NCBI GenBank assembly: GCA_958366985.1
Contig: CATXDC010000005.1
Span: 1 to 64,000, forward strand
Source: an uncultured Oscillospiraceae bacterium
Lineage (GTDB): Bacteria; Bacillota; Clostridia; Oscillospirales; Acutalibacteraceae
Direction: 5' to 3'
Length of the DNA: 64,000 nt
Shown here: piece by piece, positions 26,548 to 35,766 of the stretch
How positions within the stretch are numbered: position 1 is the stretch's first letter
Layout: each line of letters begins with the position of its first letter
Position numbers and translations under genes: made by a program
Notes under the pieces: model-generated
What the model was told of the DNA's origin: nothing
What the model saw: the letters and a program-made list of their open reading frames with translations, nothing else
The model's database searches: none

Positions 26548-27519
26548 TTACTGTACGGACACAGTTTCTGCTTCGTTTTCGGTATTTTCTTCGTTTTCCT
26601 CGTCATCTTCATCTTCTGCGGGACGAATAATAGTAAGCGCCTGTTTTTTGTTTTCGATAATAACAGTTTCGCTTCCCTTTTGGTATTCTCCGTCAAGAGC
26701 CCAGTCCATATCGGCAGGGCCTGTTATTTTTATTCTTGAAGCATGGGTGAAGATAATATTTTCGTTGCTTAAATCTCCACGCAGAGCTCTTATAGCAAGA
26801 CTTAAAAATTCTGCGGTTGATTTAGGCTTCCTTATGAGAAAAACTTCAAAAAGGCCGTCATCAAGTTTTACGAGACTTGGGTCAAGCTTTAAAACACCTC
26901 CGACGGATGTAGAGCTTACAATATTACCAAATAAGAATTTTCCTTCAAAAACCTGATCGTCGGCTTCGATTTTCAGTTCATATGGACGCATTTTGGTAAA
27001 GCTTTTTACACCGAACAGAAGGTATACCGAATGACCTAAAATGTTTTTTGCAGACTGCTTCGGAGAATATGATGCGTCTGAAAATACGCCGAAAGCCGCT
27101 ACATAGTTGAATACTCTTCCGTTAAAAAGACCTGAATCTATTTTACATGGCTTACCAGTAGCTGCAATTTTAACATTTTCTTCAATTGTTGAAGCAAGAC
27201 CAAGAGTTTCTGCAAGGTCGTTTGTAGTTCCGGTGGGGATGTATCCAACGGGTGGTGGATTGTCGAGCGCCATAATTCCCGCAGTGACTTCATTAAGAGT
27301 GCCGTCGCCGCCGCAGCAGACAAGCAAATCAAAATTTTCACCAAGATTTTTTACAATTTCCGTTGCATCTCCGGGTTTGGTGGTAGGCTGAAGAGTTACC
27401 TGATATCCTAAAGAGCAAAATTCATTTGCTATCTGAAAAAGTTTGTGTTTTGATTTCATTCTTCCTGCTTTCGGATTAATGATGAGCAGGAGTTTTTTTA
27501 ATGCTTCTGATGTATTCAT
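26548..27519 (-). CDS. Diacylglycerol/lipid kinase family protein
   Basis: A 323-residue member of the DagK/YegS/sphingosine kinase-like family. LLIINPKAGRMKSK is the N-terminal nucleotide motif, LVCCGGDGTLNEV the glycine-rich GGDGT active site, and GYIPTGTTNDLAETLGL the following substrate loop. The C-terminal 30 residues are strongly acidic (repeated D/E), which is unusual. It likely phosphorylates diacylglycerol or a related lipid. The exact substrate cannot be told. Confidence 0.88.
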   Translation of the reverse strand: MNTSEALKKLLLIINPKAGRMKSKHKLFQIANEFCSLGYQVTLQPTTKPGDATEIVKNLGENFDLLVCCGGDGTLNEVTAGIMALDNPPPVGYIPTGTTNDLAETLGLASTIEENVKIAATGKPCKIDSGLFNGRVFNYVAAFGVFSDASYSPKQSAKNILGHSVYLLFGVKSFTKMRPYELKIEADDQVFEGKFLFGNIVSSTSVGGVLKLDPSLVKLDDGLFEVFLIRKPKSTAEFLSLAIRALRGDLSNENIIFTHASRIKITGPADMDWALDGEYQKGSETVIIENKKQALTIIRPAEDEDDEENEENTENEAETVSVQ

Positions 27520-27626
27520 TAAATGCCCCTCGTTTATGTATATATTATGTATATCCTTTTTATTATATCAGTTCTTAATGTAAAATGCGATAATATTTTG
27601 AATAAAAATTCAAAAGTTTTTTTGGT

Positions 27627-27655
27627 TTGTGTTAAATATTCTCCTATGGTAAAAT
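27627..27655 (+). promoter_or_regulatory. Promoter of the GtrA gene
   Basis: TTGTGT (27627-27632), a 17-bp spacer, TAAAAT (27650-27655). Confidence 0.55.
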
Positions 27656-27687
27656 AAAAAGAAAGATGAATTTTCAGGAGGTATACT

Positions 27688-28203
27688 ATGGCTAATCGGG
27701 AAAATGGGAACACAAAAGAAAAAGTAAAGCTTACTCCCAAACAGACTGCCGTACAGGTAGTAAAATTTGTTTTCTTTTCAGCCGGTGCAGGAATAATACA
27801 GTTTGTCACATTTACTCTTTTAAATGAAGTTTTTAAACTTGAGTATATGTTCTGTTATCTTACTGCCCTTATTTTATCGGTGCTGTATAATTTTACATTC
27901 AACAGAAAATTTACTTTTAAATCCGCTGCCAATATACCTATTGCCATGCTTAAAGTGGCGCTGTTTTACTGTGTATTCACACCTCTTTCAACCTGGTGGG
28001 GAACTGCCCTTACTGATGCCGGAGTGCAGGAATACATTGTTTTGGCTGGTACAATGATAATAAACCTTGTTTCCGAATATCTTTACTGTCGTTTTGTGGT
28101 ATACAGAAAATCCATGAATACAAATGCAAGCGCATTAAAACAGGCTCAGGAAGAGGAAAAGAAAAATTCTGCACAGACTGGGGCAGAAAACGACAATAAA
28201 TAA
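27688..28203 (+). CDS. GtrA-family membrane protein
   Basis: A 171-residue protein with four hydrophobic segments (about residues 25-140) and the GtrA signature FNRKFTF after the second helix. GtrA proteins are thought to help move lipid-linked sugars across the membrane. The C-terminal 30 residues are polar. The next gene follows after 18 nt, so the two may share a transcript. Confidence 0.82.
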   Translation: MANRENGNTKEKVKLTPKQTAVQVVKFVFFSAGAGIIQFVTFTLLNEVFKLEYMFCYLTALILSVLYNFTFNRKFTFKSAANIPIAMLKVALFYCVFTPLSTWWGTALTDAGVQEYIVLAGTMIINLVSEYLYCRFVVYRKSMNTNASALKQAQEEEKKNSAQTGAENDNK

Positions 28204-28221
28204 TCGGCGGAGGAAATGCTA

Positions 28222-29211
28222 ATGTATATTGCACATCAGTCAAGATATGACAATATGAAATATAATCGCTGCGGAAAAAGCGGATTGAAGCTTCCCGCAG
28301 TGTCCCTGGGACTTTGGCATAATTTCGGCTCCAACGGAAATTTTGACAACATGAAGCAGATGTGTTTTACTGCTTTTGATTTAGGTATAACCCATTTTGA
28401 TCTTGCCAATAACTACGGACCTTATCCGGGAGCGGCAGAGGAGAATTTCGGAAGAATACTTAAAAGTGACCTTATGCCTTACCGTGACGAAATGATAATC
28501 AGCACAAAGGCTGGATATCTCATGTGGCCGGGACCCTACGGAGATTTCGGCAGCCGTAAGTATATGCTTGCAAGCCTTGATCAGAGCCTTAAAAGAATGG
28601 GTCTTGAATATGTGGATATTTTCTATCATCACAGAATGGATCCGGATACTCCTCTTGAAGAGAGTATGTCTGCATTAGCTCAGGCTGTACACAGCGGAAA
28701 GGCTCTTTATGCGGGAATTTCAAATTATAACGGTGAAACGGCGCTTAAGGCCATGAAAATTTTAGAGGAATATAAGTGCCCTTATATTATCAATCAGAAC
28801 AGATATTCAATTTTCGATAGAACCATTGAGCAAAACGGACTTCTGAACTTTGCAGAAGAACAGCATAAAGGCATAATTGCTTTTAGTCCTCTTGCTCAGG
28901 GACTTCTCACTGACAGATATATAAATGGTATCCCAGAGGACAGCCGTATTAAAACTGACGGACGCTTTTTGAAAGCAGAGAATCTGACCGATGAAAAGCT
29001 CGGTAAAATCAAAGCTCTCAATGAGCTGGCAAAGGAAAGGGGAGAATCCCTTGCTGCAATGGCTCTTAAGTGGGTTCTCAGAAAAGACGCAGTTTGCAGT
29101 GTTCTTGTAGGAAGCTCAAAGCCCGAACAGATAAGAGAAAATTTAAAGTCAATTGAGGGAACGGGACTTTCTGAAGATGAGCTTAAAATGATTGATGATA
29201 TTTGCCGCTGA
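28222..29211 (+). CDS. Aldo/keto reductase (YghZ/Gpr type)
   Basis: A 329-residue TIM-barrel NADPH-dependent reductase. DLANNYGPYPGAAEENFGRI is characteristic of the YghZ/L-glyceraldehyde 3-phosphate reductase subgroup. The catalytic Tyr lies in that motif, with the Lys in ISTKAGY and the His in FYHHRMD. The ATG at 28222 is chosen because GGAGG (28209-28213) then has an 8-nt spacing; the ATG at 28216 is too close. A terminator follows. Confidence 0.9.
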   Translation: MYIAHQSRYDNMKYNRCGKSGLKLPAVSLGLWHNFGSNGNFDNMKQMCFTAFDLGITHFDLANNYGPYPGAAEENFGRILKSDLMPYRDEMIISTKAGYLMWPGPYGDFGSRKYMLASLDQSLKRMGLEYVDIFYHHRMDPDTPLEESMSALAQAVHSGKALYAGISNYNGETALKAMKILEEYKCPYIINQNRYSIFDRTIEQNGLLNFAEEQHKGIIAFSPLAQGLLTDRYINGIPEDSRIKTDGRFLKAENLTDEKLGKIKALNELAKERGESLAAMALKWVLRKDAVCSVLVGSSKPEQIRENLKSIEGTGLSEDELKMIDDICR

Positions 29212-29236
29212 TTTAAGAGAATAAAAGTATAGATTT

Positions 29237-29266
29237 TTAAGGACGCTCTTTTGGAGCGTCCTTAAC
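29237..29266 (+). terminator. Terminator
   Basis: AAGGACGCTC, loop TTTT, GGAGCGTCCTT, then AACTTTT. Confidence 0.75.
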
Positions 29267-29325
29267 TTTTGGAAATGACATCTCACACAGCTTTTCGTAA
29301 ATAAATTCGTTAAAATTTTCAGAAA

Positions 29326-29390
29326 TGGAAAGTTCACTTGACATTTGCGGAGGACATGCATATAATAAGAAATGTAAAGCAAACTTTCCA
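29326..29390 (+). promoter_or_regulatory. Consensus promoter inside a 9-bp inverted repeat
   Basis: TTGACA (29338-29343), a 17-bp spacer and TATAAT (29361-29366) form a consensus promoter. TGGAAAGTT (29326-29334) and its exact complement AACTTTCCA (29382-29390) flank it, with 47 bp between the arms. The arms are likely operators for the XRE repressor encoded just downstream. Confidence 0.7.
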
Positions 29391-29407
29391 TAAGAAAGGA
29401 GGCTCAT

Positions 29408-29611
29408 ATGAAAAACAGATTAGAAGAGCTGCGAAAGCAAAGAGGCATTAAGCAGGAAGATTTAGCAGCCGCATTAGAGGTATCACGTCAAACAATAGGC
29501 TCTTTAGAAAACGGACGCTATAATCCATCAATTCTATTGGCTTTTAAAATTGCGAGATTTTTTGATATGAGCATTGAAGAGATATTCATTTACGAGGAGG
29601 AAGACGAATGA
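29408..29611 (+). CDS. XRE-family HTH regulator
   Basis: A 67-residue Cro/CI-type repressor. The helix-turn-helix spans KQEDLAAALEVSRQTIGSLE, followed by NGRYNPSILLAFKIARFFDM. It has only the DNA-binding domain, as in YozG/YvaO-like small regulators. It overlaps the next gene by 4 nt (ATGA), so regulator and membrane protein are made together. The strong promoter with flanking inverted repeat suggests autoregulation. Confidence 0.92.
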   Translation: MKNRLEELRKQRGIKQEDLAAALEVSRQTIGSLENGRYNPSILLAFKIARFFDMSIEEIFIYEEEDE

Positions 29612-30003
29612 AAAACAAAAATTTGATTTGGTATTTCGGCTATGTTGTTTCTATTATATTGGTGCTGATAATTTTTTTAACTGACTTTTCAAAAATGGTG
29701 GATATCGGGCTGGCTGTAATGTTTGCCGCAATCTTTTCTGTTTCGCACACACAGATTTTGCACAACAAAATGATGAAAAAAGATTCCGATTACAAAATTG
29801 ATGTTATGGATGAGCGCAATATTGCAATAAAAGAAAAAGCCGGAAATATCACAAATATGATTACAATTGTTTTGCTTGGTTTAGCCACAGTTGTGTTTAT
29901 TTGTCTTGATTATATTGTTCCGGCGATTGTCTGCGGTGCTATCATCGCTTTTCAGCCAATTGTTTTAATCGTGGTCAGTAATATGATCGAAAAAAAGATG
30001 TAA
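29608..30003 (+). CDS. Small membrane protein (DUF2178-like)
   Basis: A 131-residue protein with four hydrophobic segments, two before and two after the central cytoplasmic motif VMDERNIAIKEKAGNIT. This DERN-type motif is frequent in small membrane proteins coded together with a short XRE regulator in Gram-positives. Function unknown; a role as sensor or partner for the regulator is inferred from the operon. Confidence 0.7.
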   Translation: MKNKNLIWYFGYVVSIILVLIIFLTDFSKMVDIGLAVMFAAIFSVSHTQILHNKMMKKDSDYKIDVMDERNIAIKEKAGNITNMITIVLLGLATVVFICLDYIVPAIVCGAIIAFQPIVLIVVSNMIEKKM

Positions 30004-30026
30004 GTTAAAATAATTTCATCGGAACA

Positions 30027-30058
30027 CTCAGGACGCTTCTTTGGAAGCGTCCTTTTTA
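30027..30058 (+). terminator. Terminator
   Basis: AGGACGCTTC (30030-30039) pairs with GAAGCGTCCT (30044-30053), followed by TTTTT. Confidence 0.8.
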
Positions 30059-30164
30059 ATGCCCAAAAACAGAAAAATAATTTAAAATGGAAAATTTTAC
30101 AAACTTAATATTATTTGTGAACAACAGGGCAAAAAGGTTTTACAAAGTGTTCACAATTGAAATA

Positions 30165-30193
30165 TTGACTAAATCGGAAAGGAGTTGTATAGT
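30165..30193 (+). promoter_or_regulatory. Heat-shock operon promoter
   Basis: TTGACT (30165-30170), a 17-bp spacer, TATAGT (30188-30193). Confidence 0.8.
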
Positions 30194-30204
30194 ATATTAC
30201 AGAA

Positions 30205-30231
30205 TTAGCACTCAGGTGTTAAGAGTGCTAA
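30205..30231. promoter_or_regulatory. Perfect CIRCE operator (HrcA binding site)
   Basis: TTAGCACTC (30205-30213), nine spacer bases, GAGTGCTAA (30223-30231): an exact match to the CIRCE consensus. It lies 11 bp after the -10 box, so HrcA bound here blocks transcription of its own operon. Confidence 0.97.
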
Positions 30232-30274
30232 TTCCCCAAAACGTTCAAATCTCTCATGGAAAGCAGGTGATGTT

Positions 30275-31300
30275 ATGGCAGATTTGAGCGAAAGAAAGCA
30301 AAAGATACTTTCCGCTATTGTGGAACAGTATATTGCCACAGGCGAGCCGGTTGGTTCAAAGGCTCTTGCCGGACATCCGGAGCTTTCGGTTTCGTCAGCT
30401 ACGGTTCGCAATGAAATGGCTGAGCTTGCGTCTATGGGATATCTTGATCAGCCCCATACGTCGGCAGGCAGGGTGCCCACTGAAAAAGCTTACCGTTATT
30501 ACATTGATAACTTAATGGAAAGACGGCAGCCTGACGAAGAGGACAAAAGACTTATGGATGCAACCCTTAAAAACAGATGGGTTGATCCGGAGACGGTTCT
30601 CGAACAGGCAGGAGAGCTTCTTGCGGAGATGACAAACTATGCAGCGGTTTCCACCACCCCGGCAGATGAGCAGGCGACAATCAGCAGAGTTGAGCTTGTT
30701 CCAATGGGAAGCCGAAAGGCGATGCTTGTTCTCCTTACTTCAACGGGAGTTCTTAAAAGCAGGCTTTGCAGAACGGAAACAGCCCTTACTCCGGCAATGG
30801 TAGAAAGCTTTTACCACATTGTAGGTTCAGCTTTTCTCTCTGTTCCAGTTTGCGAAATAAGCATGGTCACAATTCAGACTCTGGCAGCCTCCTTAGGAGA
30901 AAATGCTCTCGCAATGACACCGCTTCTTATAACCCTTGCGGAACTTGCCCGTGATGCCTCACAGAGCGATATAATCCTTGAAGGCGAAACAAATCTTTTA
31001 AATCACAGGGAACTGGATATGGACGCCGCACAGCTTCTCGGATTTCTCCAGAAAGCACATCCCATTGCAAATGTGGCAATCCCGGAAGATGGTTTAAGGG
31101 TGATTATAGGCAGAGAAAATCCCTATAAGGAACTTGAAAATTCAAGCTTTGTAGTAGCAAGGTACAATATAGGCGAAAACACCGGAGGATCTCTGGGAAT
31201 TATAGGACCTGTAAGAATGAATTATGAGAGGGTAATATCAAACCTTGAATATATTACGGCGCTTGTGGGCAAATTTTTGTCAGAGGCGCTTGAAGACTGA
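30275..31300 (+). CDS. hrcA: Heat-inducible transcription repressor HrcA
   Basis: A 341-residue repressor of the class I heat-shock genes. MADLSERKQKILSAIVEQYI begins the N-terminal winged helix, with SVSSATVRNEMAELASMGYL as recognition part and PHTSAGRVPTEKAYRYYI as the family signature. The C-terminal half is the GAF-like regulatory domain. It heads hrcA-grpE-dnaK-dnaJ behind promoter and CIRCE. Confidence 0.97.
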   Translation: MADLSERKQKILSAIVEQYIATGEPVGSKALAGHPELSVSSATVRNEMAELASMGYLDQPHTSAGRVPTEKAYRYYIDNLMERRQPDEEDKRLMDATLKNRWVDPETVLEQAGELLAEMTNYAAVSTTPADEQATISRVELVPMGSRKAMLVLLTSTGVLKSRLCRTETALTPAMVESFYHIVGSAFLSVPVCEISMVTIQTLAASLGENALAMTPLLITLAELARDASQSDIILEGETNLLNHRELDMDAAQLLGFLQKAHPIANVAIPEDGLRVIIGRENPYKELENSSFVVARYNIGENTGGSLGIIGPVRMNYERVISNLEYITALVGKFLSEALED

Positions 31301-31315
31301 GAAAGGAAAAGGGCG

Positions 31316-31849
31316 ATGAGTAAAAATAAAAAAGACAATATCCCCGAAAACGAAGCCGCAGAAGAGAAAGTAACCGAAACAGCAGCAGAAACTGCCGAAG
31401 AAGTTAAAGATCCCTGCAAGGAACTTAAAGAAGAGCTTGACAGAACAAAGGATCAGCTTCTCAGAACAATGGCTGAATATGACAACTACCGCAAGCGTTC
31501 ACAGCGTGAAAAGGAAGCTGCTTATTCAGATTCAAAGGCAGATGTTATTTCGGAAATTCTTCCCGTACTCGACAATTTCGAGAGAGCGGCAATGAATGAG
31601 GATGCTCCCGATGAGGACTACAAAAAGGGAATAAAAATGATATTCCAGCAGTTTGACAATGTCCTTAAGAAGCTGGGAGTTGAACCTTTCGGAGAAAAGG
31701 GAGATGAATTTGATCCCAATATGCACAATGCTGTTATGCATATAGAGGATGAAGAGCTTCCCGAAAACACAGTGGCTCAGGTTTTTGCAAAGGGCTACAA
31801 AATCGGCGATAAGGTAGTTCGCCACGCAACCGTACAGGTAGCAAACTAA
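31316..31849 (+). CDS. grpE: Nucleotide exchange factor GrpE
   Basis: A 177-residue protein. It has an acidic, low-complexity N-terminus (about 45 residues), then a long coiled coil (ELDRTKDQLLRTMAEYDNYR), the signature VLDNFERAA, and a C-terminal beta domain (FDPNMHNAVMHIEDEELPEN). It releases ADP from DnaK. It sits 15 nt after hrcA. Confidence 0.95.
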   Translation: MSKNKKDNIPENEAAEEKVTETAAETAEEVKDPCKELKEELDRTKDQLLRTMAEYDNYRKRSQREKEAAYSDSKADVISEILPVLDNFERAAMNEDAPDEDYKKGIKMIFQQFDNVLKKLGVEPFGEKGDEFDPNMHNAVMHIEDEELPENTVAQVFAKGYKIGDKVVRHATVQVAN

Positions 31850-31904
31850 AACGACAACCACCAAATTAAAATAAATTCAAACATTCACAGGAGGATGGTT
31901 TATT

Positions 31905-33749
31905 ATGGCAAAAGTTATAGGTATTGACCTTGGTACAACAAATTCATGTGTAGCAGTTATTGAAGGCGGCGAGCCTGTTGTTATCGCAAACGCAGAGGGC
32001 GCAAGAACAACTCCCTCAGTTGTTGCTTTCGGTAAAACCGGTGAGAGAATGGTAGGTCAGGTTGCAAAGCGTCAGGCTATTACAAACCCTGAGCGTACAA
32101 TCTCTTCAATTAAGCGCCATATGGGTTCAAACTACACTGTTACAATCGACGACAAGAAGTTCACACCCCAGGAAATTTCCGCTATGATTCTTCAGAAGCT
32201 TAAGAGAGATGCTGAGGAATATCTCGGCGAAACAGTTACAGAGGCTGTTATCACAGTTCCCGCATACTTTACCGACTCACAGCGTCAGGCTACAAAGGAT
32301 GCCGGTAAGATTGCAGGTCTTGATGTAAAGAGAATCATCAACGAGCCCACAGCAGCTGCTCTTGCTTACGGTATTGATAAGGAAAACGACCAGAAGGTTA
32401 TGGTATATGACCTTGGCGGCGGTACATTCGATGTTTCCATTATCGAAATGGGCGACGGTGTTCAGGAGGTTCTTGCAACAGCAGGTAACAACCGTCTCGG
32501 CGGTGATGACTTCGACCAGCGTATTATCGACTGGCTTGCAGATGAGTTCAAGAAAGAGCAGGGCATCGATCTTCGCAGCGATAAAATGGCTATGCAGCGT
32601 CTCAAAGAGGCAGCAGAAAAGGCAAAGATCGAGCTTTCAGGCGTAACAACCTCTACAATCAGCCTTCCCTTCATCACAGCTGATGCAACAGGCCCCAAGC
32701 ACCTTGAAACAACTCTTACAAGAGCAAAGTTCAATGAGATGACAGCAGACCTTGTTGAAGCTACAATGGGACCGGTACGTCAGGCAATGAGCGACTCAGG
32801 ACTCAGCGCAGGCGAAATTGATAAAGTTCTTATGGTTGGTGGTTCTTCAAGAATCCCCGCTGTTCAGGAAGCTATCAAGAAGTTTATCGGCAAAGAGCCC
32901 TTCAAGGGAATCAACCCCGATGAGTGCGTTGCAGTAGGTGCAGCAATCCAGGGCGGCGTTCTCGGCGGAGAGGTTAAAGGCCTTCTTCTCCTTGACGTTA
33001 CTCCCCTTTCACTCGGTATTGAAACCATGGGCGGAATCAATACAAAGATCATTGAGAGAAACACCACAATCCCCACAAAGAAGAGCCAGGTTTTCTCAAC
33101 TGCAGAAGATAATCAGACATCTGTTGATGTTCGTGTTCTCCAGGGTGAGCGTGAGTTTGCAAGAGATAATAAGCTCCTCGGCGACTTCCGTCTTGAGGGT
33201 ATCCTTCCCGCAAGAAGAGGTGTTCCGCAGATCGAAGTTACATTCGATATAGATGCCAACGGTATCGTTCATGTTTCCGCTAAGGATCTTGGCACAGGTA
33301 AGGAGCAGTCAATCTCCATCACATCCTCCAGCAACATGTCCAAGGAGGACATCGATAAGGCTGTTAAGGATGCAGAGAAATTTGCTCAGGAAGATAAGCA
33401 GCGCCGTGAAGAGGTTGACACCCGCAACAACGCAGATCAGATGATCTACCAGTGCGAGAAGATTCTCTCCGAAGAGGGCGACAAGTTCGATGCAGCTGAT
33501 AAGTCAGAGCTTCAGACAAAGGTAGACGCTCTTAAAGAGGCTCTTAAGGGCAGCGACATTGAAAAAATTAAGTCCACTCAGGAAGACCTTACAAAGAAAT
33601 TCTATGAGATTTCAGAGAAGCTTTATAAGGCAAATGCCGCAGCAGCAGGCGCTCAGGGTGCACAGGGCGCAGCCGGAGCACAGCAGGCAGGCACACAGAA
33701 CGACGACGGTTCAATCAACGTTGACTACACCGACGTTACAAACGAGTAA
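31905..33749 (+). CDS. dnaK: Chaperone DnaK (Hsp70)
   Basis: A 614-residue Hsp70. [14 protein letters not shown] opens the ATPase domain, followed by [13 protein letters not shown] and [12 protein letters not shown]. The substrate-binding domain begins after the [14 protein letters not shown] linker, and the C-terminal tail is rich in Ala/Gln/Gly with an acidic end. It lacks the extra 24-residue insertion of Gram-negative ATPase domains, as usual in Firmicutes. AGGAGG precedes the ATG. Confidence 0.98.
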   Translation: MAKVIGIDLGTTNSCVAVIEGGEPVVIANAEGARTTPSVVAFGKTGERMVGQVAKRQAITNPERTISSIKRHMGSNYTVTIDDKKFTPQEISAMILQKLKRDAEEYLGETVTEAVITVPAYFTDSQRQATKDAGKIAGLDVKRIINEPTAAALAYGIDKENDQKVMVYDLGGGTFDVSIIEMGDGVQEVLATAGNNRLGGDDFDQRIIDWLADEFKKEQGIDLRSDKMAMQRLKEAAEKAKIELSGVTTSTISLPFITADATGPKHLETTLTRAKFNEMTADLVEATMGPVRQAMSDSGLSAGEIDKVLMVGGSSRIPAVQEAIKKFIGKEPFKGINPDECVAVGAAIQGGVLGGEVKGLLLLDVTPLSLGIETMGGINTKIIERNTTIPTKKSQVFSTAEDNQTSVDVRVLQGEREFARDNKLLGDFRLEGILPARRGVPQIEVTFDIDANGIVHVSAKDLGTGKEQSISITSSSNMSKEDIDKAVKDAEKFAQEDKQRREEVDTRNNADQMIYQCEKILSEEGDKFDAADKSELQTKVDALKEALKGSDIEKIKSTQEDLTKKFYEISEKLYKANAAAAGAQGAQGAAGAQQAGTQNDDGSINVDYTDVTNE

Positions 33750-33764
33750 TTGATCTTTACCATA

Positions 33765-33792
33765 GAAAGCGGGACTTGACTGCCCCGCTTTC
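33765..33792 (+). other. Intercistronic hairpin between dnaK and dnaJ
   Basis: GAAAGCGGG (33765-33773) pairs with CCCGCTTTC (33784-33792). No T-run follows, so it is likely an mRNA stability or processing element, or a partial attenuator. It overlaps a possible promoter (TTGACT at 33776, then TAATAT after 18 bp) that could serve dnaJ separately. Confidence 0.6.
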
Positions 33793-33838
33793 GGGTCTGT
33801 AATATACTTATTCCTGCTTCCCGAAAGGAGCGTATAAA

Positions 33839-34984
33839 TTGTCCGATAAGCGAGATTATTATGAGGTCCTTGGAGTTTCCAAGGGAGCCTCAGACGATGA
33901 AATTAAAAAAGCCTACCGTCAAATGGCGAAAAAATACCACCCCGACCTGAACCCCGGCGATAAAGAAGCCGAGGCAAAGTTCAAAGAGGCAAACGAAGCC
34001 TATGAGGTGCTTTCCGATAAGGATAAGCGTCAGCGCTATGACCAGTTTGGCCATGCAGGTGTTGACCCCAATTACGGCGCAGGCGGTGCCGGCGGAGCGG
34101 GCGGTTTCGATTTTGACATAGGCGATATATTCAGCAGCTTCTTCGGCGGCGGTTTCGGGGGAGGCAGACAGCAGAACCCCAACGCACCCCAGAGAGGCGG
34201 CGACATAAACGCAAACGTAACCCTTTCTTTTGAAGAGGCAGCAAAGGGCTGTTCAAAGGTTATTGAGGTTTCAAGAATAGAGGTCTGCCCCGACTGTTCG
34301 GGAAGCGGAGCCGAAAAGGGCAGTTCACCTCAGACCTGTCCTCAGTGTAACGGTCGTGGTCAGGTTACAACCCAGCAGCGTACACCTTTTGGTGTGTTCT
34401 CCTCTTCACGTCCGTGCCCCAAGTGCGGCGGTAAGGGAACTGTTATAAACAATCCCTGTCATAAGTGCCATGGTGTCGGCAGAGTGCAGAAGCCCTACAA
34501 GGTTAATGTAAATATCCCCGCAGGTATTGATGACAGGCAGATAGTAACTCTCAGAGGCGAGGGCAACAGAGGTATAAACGGCGGCCCCGCAGGTGATCTG
34601 AGAATTGGCATAAACGTAAGACCTCACCCGTTCTTTGAGCGTGACGGATATGACGTTATCTGCAATGTAACCCTTTCCTTTGCACAGGTTGCATTAGGCG
34701 CAGAAATCAAAGTTCCCACCCTTGACGGACAGGTTAAATACACCGTCAATGCAGGAACTCAGCCGGGAGATGTTTTCCGTCTTAAAGGTAAGGGTATCCA
34801 ATATATTAACGGCAGAGGCAGAGGCGATCAGCTTGTGCATATTACCGTTGAAGTTCCGAAACATCTTACTGAGGAGCAAAAGGAGCTGCTTCGTAAATTT
34901 GATTCAAATGCAGCTGCAACAGAAGCTCACGGCAAGGATAAAAAGGGGATTTTCGATAAGCTTAAAGACGGCTTCAAAGGCTAA
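33839..34984 (+). CDS. dnaJ: Chaperone DnaJ (Hsp40)
   Basis: A 381-residue type I Hsp40. The J domain has the HPD motif ([12 protein letters not shown]), then a Gly/Phe-rich linker, and four zinc-finger repeats ([32 protein letters not shown]), followed by the C-terminal substrate domain. The start is TTG at 33839 with AAAGGAG upstream; no ATG is available at the right place. Confidence 0.97.
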   Translation: MSDKRDYYEVLGVSKGASDDEIKKAYRQMAKKYHPDLNPGDKEAEAKFKEANEAYEVLSDKDKRQRYDQFGHAGVDPNYGAGGAGGAGGFDFDIGDIFSSFFGGGFGGGRQQNPNAPQRGGDINANVTLSFEEAAKGCSKVIEVSRIEVCPDCSGSGAEKGSSPQTCPQCNGRGQVTTQQRTPFGVFSSSRPCPKCGGKGTVINNPCHKCHGVGRVQKPYKVNVNIPAGIDDRQIVTLRGEGNRGINGGPAGDLRIGINVRPHPFFERDGYDVICNVTLSFAQVALGAEIKVPTLDGQVKYTVNAGTQPGDVFRLKGKGIQYINGRGRGDQLVHITVEVPKHLTEEQKELLRKFDSNAAATEAHGKDKKGIFDKLKDGFKG

Positions 34985-35003
34985 AATTCAATAGAGAATA
35001 CAG

Positions 35004-35035
35004 AAACACAGTCCTTTGGGACTGTGTTTTTCTTT
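35004..35035 (+). terminator. Terminator of the heat-shock operon
   Basis: ACACAGTCC, loop TTTG, GGACTGTGT, then TTTTCTTTATTT. Confidence 0.85.
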
Positions 35036-35092
35036 ATTTCGTCTTAAGTATGTGGTAAAATGACCATAGTTTGAGTTAAAGGAGGTCACAGC

Positions 35093-35764
35093 ATGGCACG
35101 GCTTTTGGTAGTTGAGGACGACAGCAGTATAGGGGAAAATTTATGCCTTTTTCTTAAAAATGAGGGGTTTGACATGGACTTTGCTCCTGACTGCACTAAA
35201 GCTCTTCAAAAAATAGAAACTCAGAAATATGACCTTATTCTTGCTGATATTTCACTGCCCGATGGCAGCGGATATTCTGTCTGTTCTGCTGCTAAGAAGC
35301 TCAGTTCAGCAGCTGTGATATTTTTAACTGCCTGGGATGACGAATATTCCGTTGTAACGGGGCTCGATATGGGTGCGGACGACTACATTTCAAAGCCTTT
35401 CAGACCCCGTGAGCTGGTTTCGAGAATAAAAAGCGTTTTAAGACGAAGCGGCAATGAAAATAAATTTATAGAATATGAGGGCGTAAGGCTTGATTCAGCC
35501 AAGGCAAACGTCGTAAAAAACGGAGAAGAAATTTTTCTCTCAGCACTCGAGTATAAACTCCTCCTTGTGCTGTTTTCAAATATGGGAGTAGTTTTGACCC
35601 GTGAGAAATTAATGGATGAAATTTGGAGTCTTTCCGGAGAATACGTCACCGATAACACCCTTACTGTTTATATAAAACGCCTTCGTGAAAAAATAGAGGA
35701 CGACCCCCAGAATCCTAAAGTTATAAAGACAGTGCGAGGACTTGGGTATAAGGCAGGTGACTGA
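35093..35764 (+). CDS. OmpR-family response regulator
   Basis: A 223-residue regulator. The receiver domain has an acidic pocket (VVEDDSS) and the phosphorylated Asp near residue 52 in LILADISLPDGSGY, the switch Thr in IFLTAWD, and Lys in ISKPFRP. The C-terminal winged helix ends with TVYIKRLREKIEDDP and IKTVRGLGYKAGD. It lies 2 nt before its kinase. The probable DNA targets are the 11-bp repeats at 36866-36898. Confidence 0.94.
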   Translation: MARLLVVEDDSSIGENLCLFLKNEGFDMDFAPDCTKALQKIETQKYDLILADISLPDGSGYSVCSAAKKLSSAAVIFLTAWDDEYSVVTGLDMGADDYISKPFRPRELVSRIKSVLRRSGNENKFIEYEGVRLDSAKANVVKNGEEIFLSALEYKLLLVLFSNMGVVLTREKLMDEIWSLSGEYVTDNTLTVYIKRLREKIEDDPQNPKVIKTVRGLGYKAGD

Positions 35765-35766
35765 AA

